Positions 54,471 through 63,787 are shown, counted from the first letter of the stretch. The stretch is 64,000 bases of DNA from an uncultured Lentibacter sp. (GCF_937123735.1 NZ_CAKZKL010000028.1:331684-395683); one strand, 5' to 3'. The notes: a model not told the origin generated them from the sequence alone. Program-made: numbers and translations.

Positions 54471-56341
54471 TGGAAGTTGTGCTGCTCTTTACCATGGTGA
54501 TCGGCTTTTTGCTGATCGGTGTGCCGATTGCTGTTTCGTTGGGGCTGAGCTCTGTTTTGTTCCTGCTGTTGTTCTCGGATGCGACGTTGGGCTCTGTGGC
54601 GGGCACCTTGTTTGAGGCCTTTGAGGGGCATTTCACCCTGCTGGCCATTCCGTTTTTCATTCTGGCGTCCAGCTTTATGACAACCGGTGGCGTGGCGCGG
54701 CGGATCATCCGCTTTTCCATAGCGCTTGTGGGCCATTTGCCGGGGGGGCTGGCGATTGCCGGTGTCGCCGCTTGCATGATGTTTGCGGCCTTGTCGGGCT
54801 CTTCGCCGGCCACGGTTGTGGCCATCGGCACCATTGTCATCGCCGGGATGCGGCAGGTGGGCTACAGCCGCGAGTTCGCGGCGGGGGTGATTTGCAACGC
54901 GGGCACGCTGGGCATTCTCATTCCGCCGTCGATTGTGATGGTGGTCTATGCGGCGGCGGTGGAAGTTTCTGTGGGGCGCATGTTCCTTGCGGGGGTGATC
55001 CCGGGGCTTCTGGCCGGCTTTATGCTGATGATCACGATCTATGTGATTGCCAAGGTCAAGAACCTGCCCAAGGGCGAATGGGCCGGGCTGGACGAGATTG
55101 CCGCCTCGATGCTGGATGCCTCTTTCGGGCTGTTCTTGATTTTCATCATTCTGGGCGGCATTTACGGTGGGGTCTTCACGCCCACGGAAGCGGCGGCTGT
55201 TGCGGCGGTCTATGCGTTTTTCGCGGCTGTGACCATCTATCGCGACATGGGCCCGCTCAAGGACACGCCCTGGCTTGAAGAAGACGAGCGCGACGCTTTT
55301 GGCCTTGGTCTGCGGATCGTTGTCTTTGCCTTTATCGGCTTTTTGATGCACCTCTTTGCCTCAAGCCCGGAGGCGGATGCGAGCTACCCACGCGCGCTTG
55401 GGCTTATGGTGGGGTCAGGTTGGGTTTTGGTCTGCTTGCTGACCGGCTGGGTCTTGATGGCCTTTCCGGCGCGACGTGGGGTAATTGCTACGCTGATTGC
55501 CGTGGTGCTGGCATCCGGGCCCGTGACGCTGGCCTTGTTGGCGGTTGTGCCGCCTTTGTCGGGCGGGCTGACGGGTATGCTGGGCGAGGTGTTGCCCGGC
55601 GGGCTTGTGAGCCCGGCCAGCTTTTTGCTGACCCTGTTGATGGCGCTGTTGATTGCGGTGTTCGTGGCGCTGCCGCCGATCATTTTCACCTATTCGCTGG
55701 GCGGCGCGGCGCGTGATGCGGTGGCGGTGCAGGCCGGTTTCGGCGGCTCGCTGGGCGGGGGGCTGTTGCGCTTCTTGCGCGGGCTGCTTTACTCGCTGGG
55801 GGGCTTCTTTTTGGCCTTCTTTCACCGCGACACCAAAAAGACCCTTTTTGAAGCGGGCAAGCTCACTGTGACCCTGTTGTTCGTGATCGCTTTTGCGCTC
55901 ATTCTCAAGCATGTGCTCACCGAGCAGCAGGTGCCCCAGCACATTGCTGGCGCCATGCTCAATGCGGGCTTTGGGCCGGTGATGTTCTTGGTGGTGGTCA
56001 ATATCATCCTGCTCATTGGCGGGCAGTTCATGGAGCCTTCAGGCCTTCTGGTGATCGTGGCGCCGCTGGTGTTTCCGATTGCCATCGAACTGGGGATCGA
56101 CCCCATTCATCTGGGCATCATCATGGTGGTGAACATGGAGATCGGGATGATCACCCCGCCGGTGGGGCTCAACCTCTTTGTCACCTCAGGCGTGGCCGGG
56201 ATGCCGATGATGAGCGTGGTGCGCGCGGCGCTGCCTTTCCTGATGGTGCTCTTTGTGTTCCTGATTATGGTGACCTATATTCCCTGGCTCTCCACCTTCT
56301 TGCCCAATACCTTTATGGGGCCGGAGATCATCACGAAGTAG
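54470..56341 (+). CDS. dctM: TRAP transporter large permease DctM with an internal insertion
   Basis: Large membrane subunit, 623 residues; DctM proteins usually have about 430. The N-terminal half (1-258) has the normal core with AIPFFILASSFMTTGG and AALSGSSPATVVAIG. The C-terminal half resumes at about residue 455 (KTLFEAGKLTVTLLFVIAFA) and ends with the family NMEIGMITPPVGLNLFV. Between them an extra 190-200 residues hold about four further hydrophobic segments. The frame is open throughout and codon use does not change. The substrate pathway should be the same. Confidence 0.92.
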   Translation: MEVVLLFTMVIGFLLIGVPIAVSLGLSSVLFLLLFSDATLGSVAGTLFEAFEGHFTLLAIPFFILASSFMTTGGVARRIIRFSIALVGHLPGGLAIAGVAACMMFAALSGSSPATVVAIGTIVIAGMRQVGYSREFAAGVICNAGTLGILIPPSIVMVVYAAAVEVSVGRMFLAGVIPGLLAGFMLMITIYVIAKVKNLPKGEWAGLDEIAASMLDASFGLFLIFIILGGIYGGVFTPTEAAAVAAVYAFFAAVTIYRDMGPLKDTPWLEEDERDAFGLGLRIVVFAFIGFLMHLFASSPEADASYPRALGLMVGSGWVLVCLLTGWVLMAFPARRGVIATLIAVVLASGPVTLALLAVVPPLSGGLTGMLGEVLPGGLVSPASFLLTLLMALLIAVFVALPPIIFTYSLGGAARDAVAVQAGFGGSLGGGLLRFLRGLLYSLGGFFLAFFHRDTKKTLFEAGKLTVTLLFVIAFALILKHVLTEQQVPQHIAGAMLNAGFGPVMFLVVVNIILLIGGQFMEPSGLLVIVAPLVFPIAIELGIDPIHLGIIMVVNMEIGMITPPVGLNLFVTSGVAGMPMMSVVRAALPFLMVLFVFLIMVTYIPWLSTFLPNTFMGPEIITK

Positions 56342-56381
56342 CCAGGGGGCAAGGCACAAAGCCGGCCCTGAAAGCGACAGG

Positions 56382-56407
56382 CCGCTCCGTTTGGGGCGGC
56401 CTTTTGC
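56382..56407 (+). terminator. Rho-independent terminator of dctM
   Basis: GGCCGCTCC and GGGGCGGCC form a 9-base stem with one wobble pair and a 4-base loop, followed by four T. It lies 40 bases after the stop. Confidence 0.75.
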
Positions 56408-56443
56408 GTTCGCGGCCTTTGGCGTTGAGGGGCTGTGCGGTGC

Positions 56444-57190
56444 TCAGGCCTGCGCGAGTGCGGTGATAATGGGAGAGAAATCTGCCGCCGTGAGCGACGC
56501 GCCGCCCACCAGCGCGCCATCCACATCGGCCACGCTGAAGAGCGCGGCGGCATTGTCGGGCTTCACCGATCCGCCATAAAGCAGCCGTATGGCCCCGCCG
56601 GTCTCGGCGCCCAGGCGCGCCTTGAGGCGGGCCCGCAAAAACCCGTGCACCTCGGCGATTTGCTCAAGTTGGGGGACATGCCCGGTGCCGATGGCCCAGA
56701 TTGGCTCATAGGCCAGCACCAGCGCGCTGTCTTGGGCGGGCGGGCTGTCGGGCAGGGAGCCGTCGAGCTGCTCGGCAATCACCTTGAGCGTGGTTTGGGC
56801 CGCGCGCTCGGCGGCGCTCTCGCCCAGACAGATCACCTGCATCAAGCCTGCCGCGGCCGCAGCCTCGGCCTTGGCCCGCACCATGGCGTTGGTTTCACCG
56901 TGATCCTGCCGGCGCTCGGAATGGCCGAGGATGACGGCGCTGGCACCGGCATCGCGGATCTGGGGGGCGGAAATATCGCCGGTATGGGCTCCGGCGGGCT
57001 GCATGTGGCAATCTTGCGCCCCGATCTGCACCGCAGACTGGCCTGCGGCCGCGCTCAACAGCGTGGCAGGCGGGCAGATGAGAATATCCACAGGGCTGTT
57101 TTCATGGGCGCGACCAAGCGCCGCAATCTCTGCAAGGCTGGCGCGTGTGCCGTTCATTTTCCAGTTGCCTGCTGCCAGTTTGCGCCGCAT
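56444..57190 (-). CDS. tpiA: Triosephosphate isomerase
   Basis: Interconverts dihydroxyacetone phosphate and glyceraldehyde 3-phosphate. It has 248 residues. AAGNWKMNG near the start has the catalytic Asn/Lys, VILGHSERRQ the catalytic His, VLAYEPIWAIGTG the catalytic Glu, and LLYGGSVKPDNA the phosphate-binding loop. It converges on dctM and is divergent from the 2OG oxygenase gene. Confidence 0.97.
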   Translation of the reverse strand: MRRKLAAGNWKMNGTRASLAEIAALGRAHENSPVDILICPPATLLSAAAGQSAVQIGAQDCHMQPAGAHTGDISAPQIRDAGASAVILGHSERRQDHGETNAMVRAKAEAAAAAGLMQVICLGESAAERAAQTTLKVIAEQLDGSLPDSPPAQDSALVLAYEPIWAIGTGHVPQLEQIAEVHGFLRARLKARLGAETGGAIRLLYGGSVKPDNAAALFSVADVDGALVGGASLTAADFSPIITALAQA

Positions 57191-57335
57191 GTCTTGCTCC
57201 TCACTCGTGTTTCGGCAGATCTAGCAGCTTGCGCGCGCGGGGCCAATAGGCTCTGGGCGGTTGCGCTGGCAGACCAGTTGACTAGAAGGAGCGGCGAGAC
57301 TTTGCCCCTGTGGATAGGCTGAAGGACTGTATGAC

Positions 57336-58250
57336 ATGATTGACACGATTGACTTTGCCGCTCTGGAAGCGGGCGCGCCCGACGCCCGCGAAAAGCTGCG
57401 CCGCGGGGTCTTGGAAACGGGGTTTTTGCGCCTGAGCCAGACGCCCATCAGCGCTCAGGATCTGGAGGCGGTTCTGGCGGCCTATCGGGCGTTTTTTGCA
57501 CGTCCTCTGGCGGAGAAGCAAAAAGTCGACATGGCCCGCACCGGCTCCAACCGGGGCTGGGGCGCGAGCGGCTCTGAGCAGGTCGATGCGGGGGCCAACC
57601 CCGATTACAAGGAGGTCTTTGATTGCGGCTTTGAGCTGCCGCCCGGCGACCCTTTGCAGGCCCGGGGCTTGCTGGTTTATGGGCCCAACCAATGGCCCGA
57701 GGCACCAGAAGGCTTTGCCAGAACCGTGCAGGCCTATTACACGCAGGCGCTGGCGCTCTGCCGGGCGCTTTTGCGCCACATCGCCGAGGCCGCAGGGCGG
57801 GATGCGGGCTCTTTTGATGGGTGTTTTACCCGCCCCATGGCACTGTTGCGCAGCAATTATTACCCCGCTCGGCCGGAGTGGGCGGGGGAGAAGGATTTTG
57901 GCATCGCCGCGCACACCGACTATGGCTGTTTGACATTGCTGGGCAGCGACGGCACCGCGGGCCTGGAAGTCTGGGGGGCGGATGCGTGCTGGCATCCGGT
58001 GGATATGGCTCCGGGGGAGTTTGTGATCAATTTCGGAGAAATGCTGGAGATGTGGACCGGCGGGCGCGTGAAGGCCACGCTGCACCGCGTGGTGGGAACG
58101 CAGGCCGAGCGCATTTCTGTGCCGATGTTTTTCAACCCGAATTACGACACCGATGTGAGCGCAGACGGGGCGCAGCCGATCTCGGCCGGGGAGTATCTCA
58201 CGCGGCGCTACGACGAGACCTATGTGCATTTGCAGGGCAAGGGTGCGTAA
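57336..58250 (+). CDS. Isopenicillin N synthase-family 2-oxoglutarate/Fe(II) oxygenase
   Basis: Non-heme iron oxygenase of 304 residues. The DIOX_N-like N-terminal part includes FLRLSQTPISAQDLE. The double-stranded beta-helix has the iron motif HTDYGCLTLL (His and Asp) and, later, the second His in VKATLHRVV. The arginine of RISVPMFF should bind 2-oxoglutarate. Relatives in bacteria act on varied small molecules, so the substrate is unknown. The ATG stands in a MIDTIDFAALEAG start; no strong ribosome site is seen. Confidence 0.88.
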   Translation: MIDTIDFAALEAGAPDAREKLRRGVLETGFLRLSQTPISAQDLEAVLAAYRAFFARPLAEKQKVDMARTGSNRGWGASGSEQVDAGANPDYKEVFDCGFELPPGDPLQARGLLVYGPNQWPEAPEGFARTVQAYYTQALALCRALLRHIAEAAGRDAGSFDGCFTRPMALLRSNYYPARPEWAGEKDFGIAAHTDYGCLTLLGSDGTAGLEVWGADACWHPVDMAPGEFVINFGEMLEMWTGGRVKATLHRVVGTQAERISVPMFFNPNYDTDVSADGAQPISAGEYLTRRYDETYVHLQGKGA

Positions 58251-58255
58251 GACAG

Positions 58256-58337
58256 CTTCGAATTTTCGCTGTGCGAAAATCCGACACCTTGGGGGCTCTG
58301 CCCCCAAACCCCCGGGATATATGAGGCAATAAAAAAG
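58256..58337 (+). repeat. Dispersed intergenic element (copy 12)
   Basis: A CGAATTTTCGCTGTGCGAAA-type hairpin, a TTGGGGGCTCTGCCCCCAA hairpin, then CCCCCGGGATATATGAGGCA, then ATAAAAAAGA. The tail faces the stop codon of the small membrane protein on the other strand, 12 bases away. Confidence 0.85.
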
Positions 58338-58348
58338 AGCAGGGTGGT

Positions 58349-58639
58349 TTAGAGGCTGCGGGCGAGGAGCCAGTGGTAAAAGGCCTGGCCGCTCAAGAGG
58401 CAGGCGCAGGCAATGATCAGGCCAAGGGCATCGGGCGCGAGGAGCAGAAACGGCAGCAGGATGATTGCAGCGAGCGCTGGCATGAACGCCAGCGCAAGGG
58501 CGCGCGGCGCATAAAGGCCAGCGTTGCCAAAGAGGTCAAACTGCATCGGCAGGCGGCTTTGAGCGCGGTAGTGCCTGTTTGTGCGCCAGGCGAGGGCGCA
58601 CATGATGCCGAGGGTGAGCAGGCACAGGAGCGCGAGCAC
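58349..58639 (-). CDS. Small membrane protein of unknown function
   Basis: I do not recognise a family. It has 96 residues with three hydrophobic segments (about 1-17, 42-66 and 70-92) and a basic loop RTNRHYRAQSR. The start is GTG, 4 bases after the stop codon of the A-type Fe-S carrier, so translation is probably coupled. No independent ribosome site is seen. A role with the Fe-S genes is possible but not shown. Confidence 0.6.
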   Translation of the reverse strand: MLALLCLLTLGIMCALAWRTNRHYRAQSRLPMQFDLFGNAGLYAPRALALAFMPALAAIILLPFLLLAPDALGLIIACACLLSGQAFYHWLLARSL

Positions 58640-58643
58640 CTGT

Positions 58644-59024
58644 CTAGCTTTTGCCGAGATCGGCGGCCAGCGCCTCTACATCTTTGAATTTGATCGATTC
58701 ACCGCAGCCGCAGGCGTCTTCGACATTGGGGTTTTTGAACTTGAAGCCCGCTTCCAGCAGCGAGACCTCGTAGTCGATCTCTGTGCCAAAGAGGAACATC
58801 TGCGCCATGGGCGCAATGAGCACGCGCGCGCCCCTGTCTTCGACCACCTCGTCATGCGCGTTGAGCTCGTCCACATAGTCCATGGTGTATTCCATGCCCG
58901 CGCAGCCGCCCTTTTTCACGCCGATACGCAGCCCGCTGTGGCCTTTGTCTTGCATCAGTTTGCGGATCTGGCTGGCGGCGGACTCTGTGAGGGTGACCGC
59001 TTGTTTGCCTGGAATTCCGAACAT
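58644..59024 (-). CDS. A-type iron-sulfur cluster carrier (SufA/IscA/ErpA family)
   Basis: Carrier that hands [Fe-S] clusters to target proteins, 126 residues. The three family cysteines are Cys41 (KKGGCAGMEY), Cys105 and Cys107 (DACGCGES). The length is slightly over the usual 107-120. It is 29 bases after the SufT-like gene on the same strand, which fits the end of a suf cluster. The rest of suf is not in the window; SufA is the likely subtype. Confidence 0.92.
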   Translation of the reverse strand: MFGIPGKQAVTLTESAASQIRKLMQDKGHSGLRIGVKKGGCAGMEYTMDYVDELNAHDEVVEDRGARVLIAPMAQMFLFGTEIDYEVSLLEAGFKFKNPNVEDACGCGESIKFKDVEALAADLGKS

Positions 59025-59053
59025 GAGATATGTCTCCTAAGCGTTTGGCTCTT

Positions 59054-59416
59054 TTACATAAAGCCGAGTTCAAGGCGGGCTTCGTCGGACATCATGTCCA
59101 TCCCCCAGGGAGGAGACCATGTCAGCTCGACATCGACCTGTTTGACACCGGGCAGCGGTTCGATGGCCTCTGCGACCCAGCCGGGCATCTCCCCTGCGAC
59201 GGGGCAGCCCGGGGCGGTGAGAGTCATGGTCACATGCACGTCGCTTTGCGGGGTGATCTTGATGGTGTAGATCAGCCCCAGATCATAGATATTCACAGGA
59301 ATTTCAGGGTCATAAACCGAGCGACAGGCCTCTACGATGCTGTCATAGAGGGCGTGGTCCGTATCGGAGGGGGCGATCAGCGGGGTGCCTTCGATCGGGT
59401 CGATCATGTCAGTCAT
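59054..59416 (-). CDS. sufT: SufT/DUF59 (MIP18-like) Fe-S maturation protein
   Basis: Protein of 120 residues with the DUF59 fold: ALYDSIVEACRSVYDPEIPV, then NIYDLGLIY, and the cysteine loop TAPGCPVAGEMPGWV. DUF59 proteins help deliver or mature iron-sulfur clusters. It is directly upstream of the A-type carrier gene. The start ATG has a second ATG at codon 4. Confidence 0.87.
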   Translation of the reverse strand: MTDMIDPIEGTPLIAPSDTDHALYDSIVEACRSVYDPEIPVNIYDLGLIYTIKITPQSDVHVTMTLTAPGCPVAGEMPGWVAEAIEPLPGVKQVDVELTWSPPWGMDMMSDEARLELGFM

Positions 59417-59452
59417 GGGGGCGTCCTTCGTTTCCTGACTGATTATATAGGG

Positions 59453-59484
59453 AAAGCCCCGCGCCGCGTAAACCCGCGCGGGGC
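59453..59484 (-). terminator. Terminator of the cysteine hydrolase gene
   Basis: GCCCCGCGC (59456-59464 on the plus strand) and GCGCGGGGC (59476-59484) form a 9-base perfect stem with three T after it on the minus strand. It is 25 bases after the hydrolase stop. Confidence 0.6.
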
Positions 59485-59508
59485 GAAATTTATCGCATCT
59501 GGTGCCGC

Positions 59509-60162
59509 TCAGGCGATGCGCAGCTCGGGTTTGGCCGAGGTGGCTTCATTGCCCTGGGCGCGCTGGAGGGTGGGGGCATTTGCGCCCAGAAGCCCAAGGG
59601 CATCGGCCGTTGAGATGGCGGTGCAGAACTCGCCATGCATGGCCGCCACGGCGATGTCGTGGACCAGCTCGGGATCATGGTCAACGCCGTTGCGGTCCAC
59701 GCGGTTGCAGGTCGCGCGGGCGTCTTGCACGAGGTAGACATCATACCCCATGTTGCCCGCCATGCGCACGGTTGTTTCGACACAGAAATTGGTGAAATAG
59801 CCCGCCACGACAAGGCGGCGGATACCGGCGCGGCGCAGCTTGATTTCGAGGTTTGTGCCGATGAAGCCGGAGTTCACATCTTTGTGCACCACGATATCGC
59901 CGGATTGAATATCGAGCCCGTCAAGCTGGGCGCCGGTGGGCAGGGACAATTTTAGCGGGCTGTCGGGCTCCTGGCTGTCATGGCGGGTGAAGCCAACCTG
60001 ACGGCCGGCAGCGCGAAAGCCTGTGAGCAGGGCGCGCAGATTGTCTTCGCAGGCGGGGTTGTTCATCCGCCCGCCCGGGCCGCCCCAATGGTCATAAACA
60101 TGCACGCCTTTTTGCACATCAATCAGCAAAAGCGCGGTCTGCTCGCAAAACTGTGAAATCAT
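59509..60162 (-). CDS. Isochorismatase-like cysteine hydrolase
   Basis: Hydrolase of 217 residues in the isochorismatase/nicotinamidase fold. The catalytic Asp is about 15 in LLLIDVQKGV, the Lys is in the VVHKDVNSGF region, and the Cys is in GYFTNFCVETTVRMA. The family covers amides such as nicotinamide, N-carbamoyl compounds and isochorismate; the metal-ligand motif of nicotinamidases is not evident. The 60163-60410 gap to lon shows no gene. Confidence 0.85.
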   Translation of the reverse strand: MISQFCEQTALLLIDVQKGVHVYDHWGGPGGRMNNPACEDNLRALLTGFRAAGRQVGFTRHDSQEPDSPLKLSLPTGAQLDGLDIQSGDIVVHKDVNSGFIGTNLEIKLRRAGIRRLVVAGYFTNFCVETTVRMAGNMGYDVYLVQDARATCNRVDRNGVDHDPELVHDIAVAAMHGEFCTAISTADALGLLGANAPTLQRAQGNEATSAKPELRIA

Positions 60163-60410
60163 GGTTTCTCTCCCTTTTGAGGCCCAGCTTAGGGCGGGTT
60201 TTGGGCTGTCTCAACGGTGTTTGCGCCAAAACTATCGCAAAACCGGCCTATTTCCACCTTGCTGATCGGGGCACTGAAAGGCATCTTGCGCGCAGCCATG
60301 TGTTGAAAACGCGGCGCAGAACGCCCAAGTTAACACTTCGAAAACGCGGAAGGTCTTGCTGCTGCCTCAGGTGAGGGGGGCGGGGCCTTGCCACTGAACA
60401 GGACAAGAGC

Positions 60411-62810
60411 ATGACTGATGATATGAACACCTCCTTTCCCGTATTGCCGCTGCGCGATATTGTGGTCTTTCCGCACATGATCGTGCCTCTGTTTGTGGGG
60501 CGGGAAAAATCGGTGCGCGCGCTGGAAGAGGTGATGAGCGATGGCACGCAGATCTTGCTGGCTGCGCAGGTTGATCCGGGCGAGGACGATCCGGACACCA
60601 GTGGAATTTACCAGGTCGGCGTGCTGGCCAATGTGCTCCAGCTTCTCAAGTTGCCCGATGGCACCGTGAAGGTGCTGGTCGAAGGGGTGGAGCGGGTGCA
60701 CATCACCGGGTATCTGGACAACCCCGAGTTTTTTGAGGCGACAGCAGAGCCGCTTGAAGAGCTGCTGGGCGATGAGGAAACGGTTGCCGCGCTGTTGCGC
60801 ACGGTTGGCAACGAGTTTGAGCGCTATGCAAAAGTGCGCAAGAACATCCCCGAAGAGGCGCTGGCGGCTGTGGGCGAGGCCCAGGAGCCAGAGAAGCTGG
60901 CCGATCTTGTTGCCGGGCATCTGGGGATTGAGGTGGACCAGAAGCAGGAGCTTCTGGAGACGCTGGATGTGAGTGCGCGGCTGGAGAAGGTCTATGGCCT
61001 GATGCAGGGCGAGATGAGCGTGTTGCAGGTTGAAAAGAAGATCAAAACCCGCGTGAAAAGCCAGATGGAGCGCACGCAACGCGAGTATTATCTCAACGAG
61101 CAGATGAAGGCGATCCAGAAAGAGCTGGGCGATGGCGAGGATGGCGAGGGCGAGCTGGCCGAGCTGGAAGAGCGCATTGCCGGCACAAAGCTCTCCAAAG
61201 AGGCGCTTGAAAAGGCGCGCGCCGAGCTCAAGAAGCTCAAGAACATGTCGCCCATGTCGGCTGAAGCCACGGTGGTGCGCAACTATCTTGACTGGATCTT
61301 GAGCATCCCCTGGGGGGTCAAATCGCGCGTGAAGAAAGACCTGTCCCGCGCTGAAAAGCTGCTGGATGACGACCACTACGGATTGGAAAAGGTCAAGGAA
61401 CGCATTGTCGAATATCTCGCGGTGCAGCAGCGCTCACAGAAGCTCAAAGGCCCGATCATGTGCCTTGTCGGCCCGCCCGGTGTGGGCAAGACCTCGCTTG
61501 GCAAGAGCGTGGCCAAGGCCACGGGGCGCGAGTTTATCCGCATCAGCCTTGGCGGCGTGCGCGACGAGAGCGAAATTCGCGGTCACCGCCGCACCTATAT
61601 CGGCTCCATGCCCGGCAAGATCATCCAGGCGTTGAAAAAGGCCAAGACAACAAATCCGCTTATCCTGCTCGACGAGATCGACAAGATGGGGCAGGATTTC
61701 CGTGGCGATCCGGCGTCTGCCATGCTTGAGGTGCTTGACCCCGAGCAAAACAGCACCTTTGTCGACCACTATCTTGAGGTGGAATATGACCTCTCCAATG
61801 TCATGTTCCTGACCACCTCAAACAGCTACAACATGCCTGGCCCGCTTTTGGACCGCATGGAGATCATTCCGCTCAGTGGCTATACCGAGGATGAAAAGCG
61901 CGAGATTGCCAAGCAGCACCTCATCAGCAAGCAGATCAAGAACCACGGCCTGAAGGCCAAGGAATTTGAGCTGACAGATGCGGCGCTGACCGATGTGATC
62001 CGCTACTACACCCGCGAGGCGGGCGTGCGCAATCTTGAGCGCGAGATTGCCAAGGTGGCGCGCAAAGCGGTGACGCAGATTGTCAAGAAAGAGGCCGAGA
62101 CCGTTGAGGTCACCCCGGACACGCTGGGCGATTTTCTTGGTGTGCGCAAATACCGCCATGGGCTGGCCGAAGAAGACAATGCCATTGGGGTTGTCACCGG
62201 CCTCGCCTATACGTCGGTGGGGGGCGATCTGCTGCATATCGAGGCGCTCAAGCTGCCCGGCAAGGGCCGCATGAAGACGACAGGCAAACTGGGCGATGTC
62301 ATGAAAGAGAGCATCGACGCCGCCTCAAGCTATGTGCGCTCGATCAGCCCGAGCATCGGGGTCAAGCCCACGAAGTTCGACAAGATCGATATTCACGTCC
62401 ATGTGCCGGATGGTGCCACGCCCAAAGACGGGCCAAGCGCCGGGCTTGCCATGGTTACGTCGATTGTCTCCGTTCTGACCGGCATTCCCGTGCGCAAAGA
62501 CATCGCCATGACCGGCGAAGTCAGCCTGCGGGGCAATGCCATGCCAATTGGCGGGCTGAAGGAAAAGCTGCTCGCCGCTCTGCGCGGGGGGATCAAGACC
62601 GTGCTCATCCCGCAGGAGAATGAGAAAGACCTCGCCGAGATCCCCGACAATGTGAAAGAGGGCTTGGAGCTGGTTCCGGTGAAGCATGTGAGCGAAGTGT
62701 TGAAATATGCGCTGGTGAGCGCACCTGAACCGATTGACTGGGATGAAGCGGCTGAAGAGGCCGCCGCCCAGCTGGCCGCCGCCTCTGGCCCAAGCGCTAC
62801 GGCCCACTAA
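60411..62810 (+). CDS. lon: ATP-dependent protease Lon
   Basis: Cytoplasmic protease that removes damaged and regulatory proteins, 799 residues. The N-terminal substrate domain starts FPVLPLRDIVVFPHMIVPLF. The AAA domain has Walker A GPPGVGKTSLGKS and Walker B LILLDEIDK. The protease domain has the catalytic Ser in PKDGPSAGLAM and the Lys 43 residues later in GGLKEKLLAA. No clear sigma-32 promoter was found upstream. In this group lon is often next to HU genes, as here. Confidence 0.98.
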   Translation: MTDDMNTSFPVLPLRDIVVFPHMIVPLFVGREKSVRALEEVMSDGTQILLAAQVDPGEDDPDTSGIYQVGVLANVLQLLKLPDGTVKVLVEGVERVHITGYLDNPEFFEATAEPLEELLGDEETVAALLRTVGNEFERYAKVRKNIPEEALAAVGEAQEPEKLADLVAGHLGIEVDQKQELLETLDVSARLEKVYGLMQGEMSVLQVEKKIKTRVKSQMERTQREYYLNEQMKAIQKELGDGEDGEGELAELEERIAGTKLSKEALEKARAELKKLKNMSPMSAEATVVRNYLDWILSIPWGVKSRVKKDLSRAEKLLDDDHYGLEKVKERIVEYLAVQQRSQKLKGPIMCLVGPPGVGKTSLGKSVAKATGREFIRISLGGVRDESEIRGHRRTYIGSMPGKIIQALKKAKTTNPLILLDEIDKMGQDFRGDPASAMLEVLDPEQNSTFVDHYLEVEYDLSNVMFLTTSNSYNMPGPLLDRMEIIPLSGYTEDEKREIAKQHLISKQIKNHGLKAKEFELTDAALTDVIRYYTREAGVRNLEREIAKVARKAVTQIVKKEAETVEVTPDTLGDFLGVRKYRHGLAEEDNAIGVVTGLAYTSVGGDLLHIEALKLPGKGRMKTTGKLGDVMKESIDAASSYVRSISPSIGVKPTKFDKIDIHVHVPDGATPKDGPSAGLAMVTSIVSVLTGIPVRKDIAMTGEVSLRGNAMPIGGLKEKLLAALRGGIKTVLIPQENEKDLAEIPDNVKEGLELVPVKHVSEVLKYALVSAPEPIDWDEAAEEAAAQLAAASGPSATAH

Positions 62811-62842
62811 ACACAGGCGGCGCAGGTCTGCGCCGCTCATTC

Positions 62843-62873
62843 GCGCCGCCTCCGCTGGGGGCGGCGCTTTTTT
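62843..62873 (+). terminator. Rho-independent terminator of lon
   Basis: GCGCCGCC and GGCGGCGC form an 8-base perfect stem with a 9-base loop, followed by six T. It lies 33 bases after the stop. Confidence 0.9.
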
Positions 62874-63103
62874 GTGCCTAATGGCCAGTGCGCGTGGCGC
62901 CTGTTAGTGCGGCGCAAAAGGAAAAGCTGGCCAGAGACGCGCGGCTTTGGTATCGTCGCAATATCCCGCGATGACACTTAGTGCGCATCGGCGGATACCG
63001 AGCAAAGATCTCGCCCAAAAGAGGCGGGCTTGGCCAGAAGCGTCTGCGTTTTTTGGCAGGGCCGAAGATTGAAAACACGAAAAAAACCATGAGGCAAACC
63101 AAA

Positions 63104-63787
63104 ATGACAGATATGCAAGAGGCCAAGACCGTGTCTGAAAGTCCGGATATGGGCCTAGAGTCGCCAGCGCAAGCCACAAGCGAGGCCACCCCCAAGCTCA
63201 TAGGGAAGACCACAGGGAAGACCACAGGCAAGACAGCGGTGAAGACGGGCCCAAAGACGGGCCCAAAGACGCGGGCCAAAGCCACCGCAAAAAGCGCACA
63301 TGAGAGCAGAGCGAAGCCGCCCGCCACGGGCGCAGCCAAACCGGCAGCCGGATCAGAGCCCAAGCCCGGCCTGGCAAGCCCCTCTGCCAAGCGTCCACTG
63401 GCCGGCAAGACGCTCTCGCCCCGGCTGGCCGCGATTGCGCCCACCCCCCCGTCACCCGCGCCTTGCGAGCCAGCCCCCTCAGAGCCAGCCCCCTCCGAGC
63501 CAGCCCTGGACCCGGCCCAAAGCGAAATGCGCAAGGAGCAGCTTCTGGACGCTGTTGCCGCGCGCTCGGGCGTGAAGCGCAAAGATGTCAAACCGGTGGT
63601 TGAGGCGATGCTTGAGGTGCTTGGCGAGGCGCTGGGCGATGCGCGTGAACTCAATCTCAAGCCCCTTGGCAAACTCAAGGTGGCCCGCATCAAACGGGTG
63701 GCCAACGGGCGGGTGATCCAGCTGCGGCTGCGCCAGTCTGATATGGTGATCAAAGAGCTTCAAACAGCGGCCCAACCGGCCGACTGA
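63104..63787 (+). CDS. HU-family DNA-binding protein with a long Lys/Pro/Ala-rich N-terminal tail
   Basis: Nucleoid protein of 227 residues from MTDMQEAKTVSES (GAGG 9 bases upstream); HU proteins have about 90. The first 138 residues are low complexity: TTGKTTGKT and KTGPKTGPK repeats (about 36-56), then an Ala/Pro-rich part with PSEPAPSEPAL (125-135). The HU fold is about residues 141-220 (MRKEQLLDAVAARSGVKRKD, then ELNLKPLGKLKV). The DNA-binding arm is shortened. The tail resembles histone H1-like bacterial tails and could compact DNA. An earlier ATG at 63089 is less likely. Confidence 0.85.
   Translation: MTDMQEAKTVSESPDMGLESPAQATSEATPKLIGKTTGKTTGKTAVKTGPKTGPKTRAKATAKSAHESRAKPPATGAAKPAAGSEPKPGLASPSAKRPLAGKTLSPRLAAIAPTPPSPAPCEPAPSEPAPSEPALDPAQSEMRKEQLLDAVAARSGVKRKDVKPVVEAMLEVLGEALGDARELNLKPLGKLKVARIKRVANGRVIQLRLRQSDMVIKELQTAAQPAD

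Noticed and set aside
60163..60410. Sigma-32 heat-shock promoter of lon
   Set aside because: A CTTG is followed by no well-spaced -10 match.
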